From the NCBI GenBank assembly GCA_041658185.1, contig JBBAAR010000003.1:1-64000 (forward strand): a stretch of DNA of 64,000 nucleotides, in the 5' to 3' direction. The notes under the pieces are model-generated. The model was given only the letters and a program-made list of their open reading frames with translations. It had not been told where the DNA came from and ran no database searches. The position numbers were made by a program, and so were the translations under genes. Each line of letters starts with the position of its first letter. Position 1 is the stretch's first letter. Below are positions 8,278-16,107 of the stretch, piece by piece. This DNA is from UBA8919 sp041658185 (GTDB taxonomy: Bacteria; Elusimicrobiota; UBA8919).

Positions 8278-9735
8278 TTATTTTTGTTTGAAGGATAGTA
8301 AAAGTGATGATACGGAAAAATACATAAAACCGAACTGAAAAAGCAGAATTAAGGGTGTAAGAAAATATAGCCGTGCTCTTATCGTGAGATAAAGCAAAAC
8401 GGTGAAATATATCGCCATAAAAAGTTCCAGATAAAGAACCAGATTTTTTTTGGATTTATATTTTGTAGCATTCAATTTTGCGGTTTTACCGGTCATACCG
8501 CATTTCGGAGTTCTCACAAATTCGGAGTCGTATCCGCAAATTCCTTCTAACACGCAGTTGGAATTATTTATGGCAAGACCGATCCCGGCCGACATCAGAA
8601 ACGGAATGTATTTTATAGAATCCCAAAAACTGTATCCGAGTTCTTTCTGTGATGTGTAATAAAAATATGCGATTGAAAAGGTCCCGAGTAAAAATATGGG
8701 AATGTCAATCATAAAAAGATTTGTATTGTTTGTGTTTAATCTGACGAGAATTGCCGGAAGAAGTACCAGCGAAACAGCCGTAAGAAATAAATAAGAGAAA
8801 TTACTTGACAGATGAAATAACGCTTCAAGTTTAACTTTTAAAGGCGTGTCGCTTTTTAGTATTTTCCCCATCAGTTTTTTTGCTACCTGTATCGTTCCTT
8901 TCGCCCATCTTCCCTGCTGGGTTTTGAAAGCGTTGACATCAATGGGCAGTTCTGCTGGAGTTACGACATCCGGAACAAAAATAAATTTCCAACCCTTAAT
9001 CTGCGCCCTGTAAGACAAATCCATATCTTCGGTGAGAGTATCTCCCTGCCACCCGCCGGATGTCTCTATTGTTTTTTTTCGCCATATCCCTGCGGTACCG
9101 TTAAAATTAAAAAATCTTCCCGAGCGGTTTCTTGCGGTATGTTCAATTAAGAAATGCCCGTCTAAAATTATCGCCTGTATTTTTGTCAAAAGCGAATATT
9201 TTCTATTTGAATGTCCCCATCTCGCCTGAACCATTCCTATCGCCTCTCCGGTAAAATAAGGCATAAGATTTTTCAGAAAATCCGGTTTCGGGACGAAATC
9301 AGCGTCAAAGATGGCTATGAATTCTCCGGTTGCTTTTGCCATCCCGTTTTGCAATGCCCCCGCCTTAAAACCGGTTCTGTTATTCCTGTGAATATAAAAA
9401 ATGTTGAAGCCCTCTTTTTTGAATTTTTCAACGGTCTCTTTTGCGATTTTTTGTGTTTCATCGGTAGAATCATCAAGAACCTGAATTTCCAGTTTGTCCT
9501 TTGGGTAGTCCAGTTTGACAATGTTTTCTATCAGACGGGTAACCACATTAAGTTCATTGAAAACCGGAAGCTGAACGGTAACGACGGGATATGGGTTGAC
9601 GAGTGACTTTGTTTCGGGCGTTGCCTTTTTATATTTTTTGTAGAAATATATGAGAAAATATCTGTGGCTTCCAAAAATTATTAGTCCGGATAAAGATATG
9701 AAATAGATGACAAGAAGAATGTTGTTTGCCGTCAT
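8278..9735 (-). CDS. Membrane glycosyltransferase family 2 (cellulose synthase/CslA-like)
   Basis: The 485-residue processive-type GT2 has an N-terminal membrane segment (residues 6-28), then the catalytic domain with VLDDS (near 88), FDADF (near 143), TED (near 237) and the QQGRW motif near 275 that marks processive beta-glycan synthases. At least four further membrane segments lie at 310-480. It should polymerise a beta-linked polysaccharide (mannan or glucan type) from a nucleotide sugar and move it through the inner membrane. No cyclic-di-GMP-binding PilZ domain is fused. It lies upstream of miaB in the same direction. No clear ribosome binding site precedes the ATG. Confidence 0.85.
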   Translation of the reverse strand: MTANNILLVIYFISLSGLIIFGSHRYFLIYFYKKYKKATPETKSLVNPYPVVTVQLPVFNELNVVTRLIENIVKLDYPKDKLEIQVLDDSTDETQKIAKETVEKFKKEGFNIFYIHRNNRTGFKAGALQNGMAKATGEFIAIFDADFVPKPDFLKNLMPYFTGEAIGMVQARWGHSNRKYSLLTKIQAIILDGHFLIEHTARNRSGRFFNFNGTAGIWRKKTIETSGGWQGDTLTEDMDLSYRAQIKGWKFIFVPDVVTPAELPIDVNAFKTQQGRWAKGTIQVAKKLMGKILKSDTPLKVKLEALFHLSSNFSYLFLTAVSLVLLPAILVRLNTNNTNLFMIDIPIFLLGTFSIAYFYYTSQKELGYSFWDSIKYIPFLMSAGIGLAINNSNCVLEGICGYDSEFVRTPKCGMTGKTAKLNATKYKSKKNLVLYLELFMAIYFTVLLYLTIRARLYFLTPLILLFQFGFMYFSVSSLLLSFKQK

Positions 9736-9737
9736 AG

Positions 9738-9796
9738 TTCGCTTCGCTCATTACACAGAACTGACTCGGAACTGTTCTGTGTCTGTTCCGTGTTCT
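9738..9796. repeat. Dispersed GGAAC/GTTCC repeat (copy 2, inverted)
   Basis: Bases 9758-9772 and 9773-9791 are exact reverse complements of segments of the repeat at 3994-4080. The left end also carries a GTTCGCTTCGCTCAT motif resembling the GAGCGAG motifs of other intergenic repeats in this window. It fills the whole gap between the glycosyltransferase start and the stop codon of the DksA-like gene. Confidence 0.6.
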
Positions 9797-10141
9797 TTAT
9801 TTCTGTTTATCAAACTTTGGCTGACAATTCATGCAATAGCGTGCGGAAGGCATCGCTATAAGCCGTTCCCACGGGATTTTTGCCGAACAATTTTCACAAA
9901 GCCCGAATTTTTTTGTTTCAATTTTTTTTAGTGCCGCATCAATTAAATTAAGCATTACCTTTTCATTGTCGCTTAAACCAAATATAAGTTCCTTCTCCTC
10001 GCTGTCGCCTGCAGCATCAACTTCGTCGCCGACATTAGGTTCCTGCAAGTCCTTTTGTTGCTTATCTGCCACCGTTTTTAATAAATCGTTTTTTTTCGCA
10101 ATGAGAATTTTTTTCAGTTCATTTAAGTCCTTTGCATTCAT
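9797..10141 (-). CDS. DksA/TraR-family C4 zinc-finger protein
   Basis: The 114-residue protein has a long N-terminal coiled coil (residues 1-75) containing GDEVDAAGDSEE, and a C-terminal zinc finger CENC-X17-CMNC. This is the layout of DksA, which enters the RNA polymerase secondary channel, or of the YteA/TraR relatives. It is shorter than E. coli DksA. I prefer the ATG at 10141 (MNAKDLNEL), which has GGGG five bases upstream; another ATG at 10153 adds MGDK. The acidic DEVDAAGDS is close to the general-stress YteA type, so a role as a global transcription modulator is likely but not certain. Confidence 0.85.
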   Translation of the reverse strand: MNAKDLNELKKILIAKKNDLLKTVADKQQKDLQEPNVGDEVDAAGDSEEKELIFGLSDNEKVMLNLIDAALKKIETKKFGLCENCSAKIPWERLIAMPSARYCMNCQPKFDKQK

Positions 10142-10162
10142 TTTATCCCCCATTAAGTGAGT

Positions 10163-11617
10163 TTATTTTACAACTTTTATCGTTTTTAATGTATCCGTTT
10201 CCTGTCCGCTGATTCTTATATCCTTTGACGAAAGTTCAAAAAGATAATCGCAAATTTCTTTTGTTATCCTTTCCCCGGGAATAAGAATAGGAATTCCGGG
10301 AGGATAGGGTGTCAGCGTCTGGGCGCTTATGTGGCCTGCCGCCTTGTTTAACGACACCCGCTTTGAGGCCTTCTGAAAGAAAACATCACGGGGAGTCATT
10401 ACCATTTCGGTTGTCAATGACGGCAAGTTCAGATTCCAGTTTTTCTCGCTGCCGTGATATTTGATATCTATATCTTCCAGTGCGTTCACCAGTTTCTGCA
10501 CATCCGCCCTTGTTGAGCCGATTCCCATAATCGCAATAAGATTAAAAAGGTCGGCGCAGTCAACCTGTATATTATATTGTTCGTTAAGTAAATTCTCTAT
10601 TTCCAACCCCGATAATCCGGTTTTCGTAACGTTTATGGTAAGTTTTGTAACATCAAGGTCATAGCCCCGCGAACGAATATCCTCGCGCGTAAAACAAAAA
10701 AAATTTTTAAGACGGTTTATTTTTTTTCTGCCATATTCAGCAGCGTCTATTATTTCCCCCAAAAGTTTTTCACCGTGAAGCACCGCCTGTCTTCTCGCTA
10801 AATCAATTGACGATAAGGTAAGATAGTTAGGGCTGGTCGTTTGCAACATTGATACTACTTTTTTGACACGGTTCAAATCTATTCTGTCGGAATTGATATG
10901 AAGAACCGAGCCCTGTGAAAATGCCGATAAAATCTTATGTACCGACTGAACAATCATATCGGCATCCGCTTCAACAGCGGAGATAGGAAAATCCCTGTGA
11001 AATCTCAGATGTGGTCCGTGCGCCTCATCAACCAAAAGAAGTTTGTTGTTTTTGTGACAGATATTTGCGATTTCAAGAAGGTCGCTTGTTACTCCGTTAT
11101 AGGTCGGGCTTGTAATAAATACCGCTTTTGCTTCCGGAAATTTTTTGATTGCTTCTGTTATCTGGTCGGGCTCCGCATCAAGAATTATGTCAAGATTCTG
11201 GTCTATTTTAGGCTGCAACCATATCGGCCAAAGTCCTGCTAAAATTATTCCGCCCAAAACAGATTTGTGAATATTTCTTGAAAGAATTATGGAATCACCG
11301 GGCTTACACGCGGATAAAAACATCGCCTGATTACCGGATGAGGAACCGTTAACAAGGAACAAGGACTGTTCAACCCCATATGCTTTTGCCATAAGTTCCT
11401 GTGCCTGTTTTATACATTTTGTCGGGTCGTGCAGCGAATCAACATCCGGGAAAACGGTTACATCAAAATAATATACATTTTTTCCGGTAAATGATAAAAG
11501 TTTTTTATCTATGCTTCTTCCGTTTTTGTGTCCGGGTGTATGAAAAGAAACCATCCGCTTTTTAGCGTGGTTATAAACTGCTTCAAACAACGGTGCCGCT
11601 TCCTGTCCTATTTTCAT
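10163..11617 (-). CDS. Orn/Lys/Arg decarboxylase (fold type I, PLP dependent)
   Basis: The 484-residue enzyme has the PLP-lysine motif SVHKILSAFSQGS near residue 228, the DEAHGPHLRFH motif near 197 and the HTPGHKNG N-terminal signature of the SpeA/LdcC class. It lacks the N-terminal flavodoxin-like wing domain, as in the shorter Bacillus SpeA/YaaO type. It would decarboxylate arginine, lysine or ornithine to a polyamine precursor; the substrate cannot be fixed from sequence. A promoter lies immediately upstream. Its start codon lacks a clear ribosome binding site. Confidence 0.9.
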   Translation of the reverse strand: MKIGQEAAPLFEAVYNHAKKRMVSFHTPGHKNGRSIDKKLLSFTGKNVYYFDVTVFPDVDSLHDPTKCIKQAQELMAKAYGVEQSLFLVNGSSSGNQAMFLSACKPGDSIILSRNIHKSVLGGIILAGLWPIWLQPKIDQNLDIILDAEPDQITEAIKKFPEAKAVFITSPTYNGVTSDLLEIANICHKNNKLLLVDEAHGPHLRFHRDFPISAVEADADMIVQSVHKILSAFSQGSVLHINSDRIDLNRVKKVVSMLQTTSPNYLTLSSIDLARRQAVLHGEKLLGEIIDAAEYGRKKINRLKNFFCFTREDIRSRGYDLDVTKLTINVTKTGLSGLEIENLLNEQYNIQVDCADLFNLIAIMGIGSTRADVQKLVNALEDIDIKYHGSEKNWNLNLPSLTTEMVMTPRDVFFQKASKRVSLNKAAGHISAQTLTPYPPGIPILIPGERITKEICDYLFELSSKDIRISGQETDTLKTIKVVK

Positions 11618-11635
11618 ATGTTTTGTTCGCTGAAT

Positions 11636-11664
11636 ACAATATAAAATTTTATAAAGTTTGTCAA
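11636..11664 (-). promoter_or_regulatory. Promoter of the decarboxylase gene
   Basis: TTGACA (11664-11659), a 17-bp spacer and TATTGT (11641-11636) on the minus strand, about 19 bases upstream of the ATG at 11617. The -35 is perfect; the -10 matches four of six consensus bases. Confidence 0.55.
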
Positions 11665-11684
11665 GGTTTTTAATTATGAATTTT

Positions 11685-11736
11685 TTTTATTTTCAAGCGA
11701 GCGAGTGCTGAAAACAAAGGATTAAATACTCTTTAT
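11685..11736 (-). repeat. 3'-end hairpin repeat family, copy 1
   Basis: The pattern is TTTTATTTTCAAGCGAGCGA, a short variable stretch, then AAAGG-TTAAATA-CTCTTTA. It recurs at 31466-31514 and, in longer form, at 62538-62650. On the minus strand it forms a weak hairpin followed by a T-rich stretch, and it supplies the last codons and stop of larE. The position after a minus-strand gene fits a terminator-like repeat. Confidence 0.6.
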
Positions 11737-12564
11737 TATTTTATTCAAACTTCCTGTTCTGTAGCCCTCCAAATCAAGCGTAATATATGTGTAGTTATAT
11801 TTTTTTATAACAGCAACTATTTTTTCATGAATGTTGTTTTTGAATATTCGGCTTAACTGGTTTTTATCAATTTCTATTCTCGCGGTATCTTCATAATCCC
11901 TCAGCCGCAAATTTTTTATCCGTAAACTTAACGGTAATTTTTTCAGTTCATTTTCCGCATCACTTATTTTTTTTAATTTTTCGGATGTAATTTTGTACCC
12001 GTAAGGAAATCTTGATGCTAAGCAGGGCGATGCCTCTTTGTTCCATGTTGTTAATGAAAGTTTTTTTGAAAGCAATCTTATGTCATTTTTAGAAAGTTCG
12101 GATTCTAAAAGCGGATGTTTGATGTTCCATTTTTCGGCCGCTTTCATTCCGGGGCGGTAATCGTCTCTGTCCGAATAATTGGTCCCGTCGCAGATGATTT
12201 TTATTTTATTTTTTTTTGCGAGTTCCGCCAACCGTCCGAAAAGTTCATTTTTACACCAGTAACATCTGTCCGGCGTATTGCGTACGAAGTTTTTGTTACT
12301 CATTTCGTCGGTTTCCATGAAAAGATGTTTGACCCCGAATTGTTTAATAATTTTTTTTGCACAGGATAAATCATCTTTAGGATATGTCTGCGAAATCGCA
12401 GTGGTGGTTATGACATTTTTTTTGCCGAGAGTATCAATTGCAACTTTTAACAGCAATGTGGAATCAACGCCGCCCGAATAAGCGAGCAGAATTTTTTCAT
12501 ATTTTTTCAAGATATTTTTTAATTTTTCCAATTTATGACTTAAATCTTTTTCCTGTTTCTGCAA
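11722..12564 (-). CDS. larE: ATP-dependent sacrificial sulfur transferase LarE-like
   Basis: PP-loop ATPase of about 280 residues with AYSGGVDSTLL near residue 33, TAISQTYP, DGTNYSDRDDYRPG and SPCLASRFPYG. LarE transfers sulfur to the pyridinium bis-carboxylate precursor of the nickel-pincer cofactor. Three cysteines (CYWC near residue 122 and the one in SPCLASR) are consistent with the Fe-S-type LarE, which uses a cluster instead of sacrificing its own cysteine. No larB, larC or larA is nearby, so the role here is uncertain. No ATG exists: I choose TTG at 12564 because GGAGG lies 8 bases upstream; TTG at 12579 is possible. It overlaps the flavin reductase gene. Its last codons are formed by a dispersed repeat. 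Confidence 0.8.
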   Translation of the reverse strand: MQKQEKDLSHKLEKLKNILKKYEKILLAYSGGVDSTLLLKVAIDTLGKKNVITTTAISQTYPKDDLSCAKKIIKQFGVKHLFMETDEMSNKNFVRNTPDRCYWCKNELFGRLAELAKKNKIKIICDGTNYSDRDDYRPGMKAAEKWNIKHPLLESELSKNDIRLLSKKLSLTTWNKEASPCLASRFPYGYKITSEKLKKISDAENELKKLPLSLRIKNLRLRDYEDTARIEIDKNQLSRIFKNNIHEKIVAVIKKYNYTYITLDLEGYRTGSLNKIIKSI

Positions 12565-13075
12565 ACCAGCCACCTCCAAGATGGTGAATTGTTTTAATTT
12601 TTTCCGTCTTTAAACATTCATCAAAAATTTTTTCTTCAACATCAGCACCGACAATTTTTGATATAAAAAGTGTGACATCTGAAAATTCGTATTGGTTAAT
12701 AACTTTGCATTCTATATGGGCGAGACATTCTTTTATCTTTGGTGGAATAATTTTTTCTGATGGGATTGGGGTCAATCCTGTATTTTTGAATTTATCAATG
12801 TTTTTTCCCGAGTGGGAACCGCAATACAAAACCTTTTTTATAAGTTTTTTGTCAGGTATATTTATAACAAATTCTTTTGTTTTTTTTATCAGTTTTTGCG
12901 AATACGCTTGTTCCCCCATCGCAATTGCAATAAGCGGCGGTTCGGAATTGACAACGGTAAGCCATGCAAGGGTCATTACATTCGGTTTTCCGGTTTTATC
13001 AATAGTTGTAATTAAAACAATGGGTCCGTGATTTATCAGCCGGTAGGCAATTTCCGGTTTGATATTTTTTAGCAT
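12533..13075 (-). CDS. Flavin reductase-like FMN-binding protein
   Basis: The 180-residue product matches the flavin reductase-like split-barrel family: an N-terminal PIVLITTIDKTGKPNVMTLAW, then AIAMGEQAYS, EFVINIP and the CGSHSGKNIDKF segment, with AHIECKV and GGGWFAETGK near the end. Members bind FMN and act as reductases or flavin carriers in anaerobes; substrate and partner are not evident. Its promoter sits so close to the ATG that the mRNA is probably leaderless. The 3' end overlaps larE, suggesting translational coupling. Confidence 0.85.
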   Translation of the reverse strand: MLKNIKPEIAYRLINHGPIVLITTIDKTGKPNVMTLAWLTVVNSEPPLIAIAMGEQAYSQKLIKKTKEFVINIPDKKLIKKVLYCGSHSGKNIDKFKNTGLTPIPSEKIIPPKIKECLAHIECKVINQYEFSDVTLFISKIVGADVEEKIFDECLKTEKIKTIHHLGGGWFAETGKRFKS

Positions 13076-13082
13076 AGCAGAC

Positions 13083-13110
13083 AGTATAGTTTTTTTTGAA
13101 AAAAAATCAA
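13083..13110 (-). promoter_or_regulatory. Promoter of the flavin reductase-larE pair (leaderless geometry)
   Basis: TTGATT (13110-13105), 16-bp spacer and TATACT (13088-13083). Only seven bases separate the -10 from the ATG at 13075 and no Shine-Dalgarno sequence exists. It abuts the btuB terminator at 13112-13145. Confidence 0.65.
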
Positions 13111-13111
13111 G

Positions 13112-13145
13112 AAAAAAAGTAGAGCACCATTAAGGATGCTCTACT
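13112..13145 (-). terminator. Rho-independent terminator after btuB
   Basis: Bases 13118-13126 (AGTAGAGCA) pair perfectly with 13137-13145 around a 10-base loop, and six or more Ts follow on the minus strand. It lies 30 bases downstream of the btuB stop and ends the cobamide locus. Confidence 0.9.
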
Positions 13146-13175
13146 AAAAATTCAGCAAAATGTTAAGAATTTTAA

Positions 13176-15044
13176 TCAATCCCACAGATACAGGTTTATA
13201 CCGGCTGAATATGTTCTTCCGGGTAATGGATAATTTTCTCTTGCAAAATATCTTTTTTTGAAAATATTTTCGCAGGAGATGTAAACTTCCGACTGTAGAA
13301 TGTTTCTGCTTATTCTTAAATTTACAGTGGTATGTCCAGGAATTTTGTGATATTGATAGTCCTCCCATATTTGTTTGTGAGTGAACTCAACTCCAAGTTT
13401 TGTATGAAGTTTCAATGGCGCCAAATAGTCCAAAGAATAATTTAGACGGTGTTTAGGAGTATATTGTAAAACCTTGTAAGTTCCTGTTTCTTTACCCCAA
13501 CTTTCAAGAAAAGTATAATTCAAATTGTGTGATAGGTTTTTAGAAATTTTATTTTCCAATTCAAATTCGCAAACGCGCGATAATGCCGCACCGACATTTA
13601 CAGGTCTGTATTTATCGTATGTTGCATCAGTAGAGACATTTTTCCATTCAATTAAGTCCTGAATATCAATATAAGCAAGCGTAATTTTTGAGAGCAAGGA
13701 CTCCGATATTTTATATTCGCAACCCATGTCGGTTCCGATTGATTTTTCGGGTTTCAAATCCGGGTTGCCTTGTGTATCTCCTATCCCCCAAGAAATATAC
13801 GGAGAATACAAATCCTCAAAAGTCGGCGCTCTAAAAGCAGTTCCGATGTTTGCTGATAATTTGATTTTTTCAGTCAGTTTATAAACGCCCGCGACCCGTG
13901 GATTCGTCGAATCCTTGTATGAAGAGTTGTAATCATATCTTATTCCGGGCGTAAGGGATAATTTATTTATCTCAAATGTTCTCTGAATAAATCCAGCATA
14001 ATTATTTCTTTTTTTGTTTATTGTGCTTACAGTATTATCGGTTCTTTCAAATCTTTCGGTTCTTTCGTCAATCCCTATAACCATATTAGAAATCTCTAAT
14101 TGCGAATTAAATCCCATATTTTCCGGTTCGGAAACAGTGTTAGTAAACCAATCGGGGTCTTTGTAAGTTCTTTTTTGGGCATCCCAGTATAAGTTTGTTT
14201 TTAGCGGTGCGTTTGCGATGATAATTTTGTGTTCCAACTGGCTGTAAAATTTTTCGTCCTTTTGGTTTGCATTCGGTGACGATGTCGCTCTTTCTTTGTG
14301 ATTGTCCCAATCGCCAAGCGGAGTGTTGTTCGTTCCCGGCACTCCGAGTTTGGAAGTTAAAAACCCGTTACTTAAATAAAATTCGCCGTATTTTTCAAAA
14401 TCATAACCGATTTTTGCGGAAAGATCCGTTGCATTATAATCCGAATTATTTCTGAAACCGTCGGTTATATTTTTTCCGCCCGACAAAAATATATTTAATT
14501 TTCCCGGTCTTGCCGTAAAATTCATTTTGTAATTTTGCGTGTTGAAACTTCCTTTCGCAATACCGATTTCAGTTTTGGGTTTTACAGCGGTTGCTTTTTT
14601 TGTGATGATGTTGACAACACCGCCTAATGCATTCGCACCGTAAAGAGCGGAAGCCGGCCCCCGCAGTATCTCAATCCGTTCTATGTTTTCCGACGGTATT
14701 TCAGTAAGATTTGCAGAGCCTAAAGATGTGTCGTTAACCGGGCGGCCGTCAACCATAACGAGTACCTGTTGTGCGGAAGCCCCGCCGCTTCTGATTCTCA
14801 GTTCAGATTGCGAACCGAGTGTGCCGTATTTTGAGACCTCTACAATACCGGTTTTATTTTCTAAAATCTCACCAACATTTTTTGCGTCGGAATTTTTTAT
14901 CTCATCTTCCGATATCAAGGTGATATTTATTGCTGTTTTTTCAACAGGGACTTCTTTTCTCAATCCGATAAACACTGCTGTTTCCTGTGCATAAAGCACA
15001 CCTATTCCTACTAGTAGTATTACTCCCAAAAAAACTTTTTTCAT
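13176..15044 (-). CDS. btuB: TonB-dependent outer-membrane receptor, BtuB-like
   Basis: The 622-residue protein starts with a signal peptide (MKKVFLGVILLVGIGVLYAQ). A plug domain covers about residues 35-150 (LISEDEIKNSDAKNVGEIL, QVLVMVDGRPVND, RIEILRGPASALYGANALGGVVNI). The rest is a beta-barrel ending in an aromatic-rich strand closing with LYLWD. These are hallmarks of TonB-dependent transporters. Assignment to corrinoid uptake rests on the canonical cobalamin riboswitch immediately upstream and on the adjoining btuFCD genes. The ATG has a perfect GGAGG site. No TonB/ExbBD genes are in the window. Confidence 0.9.
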   Translation of the reverse strand: MKKVFLGVILLVGIGVLYAQETAVFIGLRKEVPVEKTAINITLISEDEIKNSDAKNVGEILENKTGIVEVSKYGTLGSQSELRIRSGGASAQQVLVMVDGRPVNDTSLGSANLTEIPSENIERIEILRGPASALYGANALGGVVNIITKKATAVKPKTEIGIAKGSFNTQNYKMNFTARPGKLNIFLSGGKNITDGFRNNSDYNATDLSAKIGYDFEKYGEFYLSNGFLTSKLGVPGTNNTPLGDWDNHKERATSSPNANQKDEKFYSQLEHKIIIANAPLKTNLYWDAQKRTYKDPDWFTNTVSEPENMGFNSQLEISNMVIGIDERTERFERTDNTVSTINKKRNNYAGFIQRTFEINKLSLTPGIRYDYNSSYKDSTNPRVAGVYKLTEKIKLSANIGTAFRAPTFEDLYSPYISWGIGDTQGNPDLKPEKSIGTDMGCEYKISESLLSKITLAYIDIQDLIEWKNVSTDATYDKYRPVNVGAALSRVCEFELENKISKNLSHNLNYTFLESWGKETGTYKVLQYTPKHRLNYSLDYLAPLKLHTKLGVEFTHKQIWEDYQYHKIPGHTTVNLRISRNILQSEVYISCENIFKKRYFARENYPLPGRTYSAGINLYLWD

Positions 15045-15165
15045 TTGTCCTCCAAAAATTTTACTTATTTCTAAAATTTTCCCATTTCCACTTTTAATAT
15101 CTATTTTTTAAGTTTTTGTCTGCATTTTTGCCTCCCTTTCTCTCGAAGAGAATTTTAGTTACAGA

Positions 15166-15300
15166 CAGATAGGTTTCCTGACTCAGGTTCATCTGAAATT
15201 TCGCCTTCCCATCCCTATTTATCGGGACAGTGGCATAAAAAAATTTCATCCCCTTCACAGTAGCGGGACTGTTCCGGATTTTCAACCCTCTGTATATCTG
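15166..15300 (-). ncRNA. Cobalamin riboswitch (canonical class) controlling btuB
   Basis: On the minus strand the P1 arms CAGATA (15300-15295) and TATCTG (15171-15166) are exactly complementary. Between them lie the conserved core AATCCGGAACAGTCCCGC, the ACTGTGA turn, a GCCACTG...GGGAAGGC helix pair, and GAGTCAGGAAACCTA, the B12-box equivalent. The 5' arm is inside the last codons of btuD, so the aptamer overlaps coding sequence by about 19 bases. No strong terminator follows before btuB, so control by translation initiation or by an internal structure near the btuB ribosome binding site is likely. Confidence 0.93.
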
Positions 15301-16106
15301 AGGTCAATCACCGGATTCCCTGTTCTGTCTGTATCTTTCACCAATAACACATATGGTTTTTGTGAAATCGGATTTTTTTCTACGACTACAACAGTTTTGT
15401 AAACCTCTTCAATGATTTGATAGGTTAAAACTTCCGAAGGTGTCCCGATTTTATGCATATTACCGTTATTGAGAAGCATTATTCTATCACAGTACTCACT
15501 TGCCAAGTTCAGGTCGTGCAAAACCATCATCACCGTAAGACCAAAGTCCGTATTTAATTTTTTCGTAAGGTCCAAAATTCTTATCTGATGCGCGATATCT
15601 AAATGTGCCGTCGGTTCATCCAGTACAAGAAGTTCCGGTTGTTGAACGATAGCGCGGGCGATAAACACAAGTTGTCTTTCTCCGCCGCTTAATTCTAATA
15701 TGGGGCGGTTTTTTAAATTAAATGTTTCGGTTAATAGCATTGCTTGTTCAACGATTTTTTCATCCTGTCCTGTTTCTAAAAATTGTAATCTTGAATGAAA
15801 AGGTGTTCTGCCTAATTGTACGATTTCTTCCGCAGTCATATTAAAATATGATTCTGAAAATTGTGTTACCACAGCCATTTTTTTAGCCAGTTCGTTAAGT
15901 CCTGTTTTTTTTATGTCTTTTCCTTCAAAAATGATCTGCCCCGCCTGCGGTTTAATTATCTTACTTATTGCACGAAGCAGAGTTGTTTTACCCGAACCGT
16001 TAGGACCGATTATTCCGAGGATTTCTTTGTTTTTTAGTTCAAAGTTAATATCTTTTAAGACAAACTTATTATTATATCCGCAGACAAGATTTTTTACTTC
16101 AAGCAT
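15282..16106 (-). CDS. btuD: Cobalamin/corrinoid ABC transporter ATP-binding protein
   Basis: The 274-residue ABC ATPase has Walker A GPNGSGKTTLL near residue 35, signature LSGGERQ near 139, Walker B LLVLDEPTAHLD near 160 and the H-loop VLHDLNLAS, the FecE/BtuD type. It energises uptake with BtuC and BtuF, encoded directly upstream, with one base between the btuC stop and its ATG. Its 3' end doubles as the 5' arm of the btuB riboswitch, so its last codons are under RNA-structure constraint. Siderophore transporters share this family; the cob genes and riboswitches argue for corrinoid. Confidence 0.92.
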   Translation of the reverse strand: MLEVKNLVCGYNNKFVLKDINFELKNKEILGIIGPNGSGKTTLLRAISKIIKPQAGQIIFEGKDIKKTGLNELAKKMAVVTQFSESYFNMTAEEIVQLGRTPFHSRLQFLETGQDEKIVEQAMLLTETFNLKNRPILELSGGERQLVFIARAIVQQPELLVLDEPTAHLDIAHQIRILDLTKKLNTDFGLTVMMVLHDLNLASEYCDRIMLLNNGNMHKIGTPSEVLTYQIIEEVYKTVVVVEKNPISQKPYVLLVKDTDRTGNPVIDLRYTEG

Positions 16107-16107
16107 A

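Noticed and set aside
15094..15285. 63-codon open frame between btuD and btuB
   Set aside because: It coincides with the cobalamin riboswitch on the same strand; its residues reflect RNA structure, not a protein.
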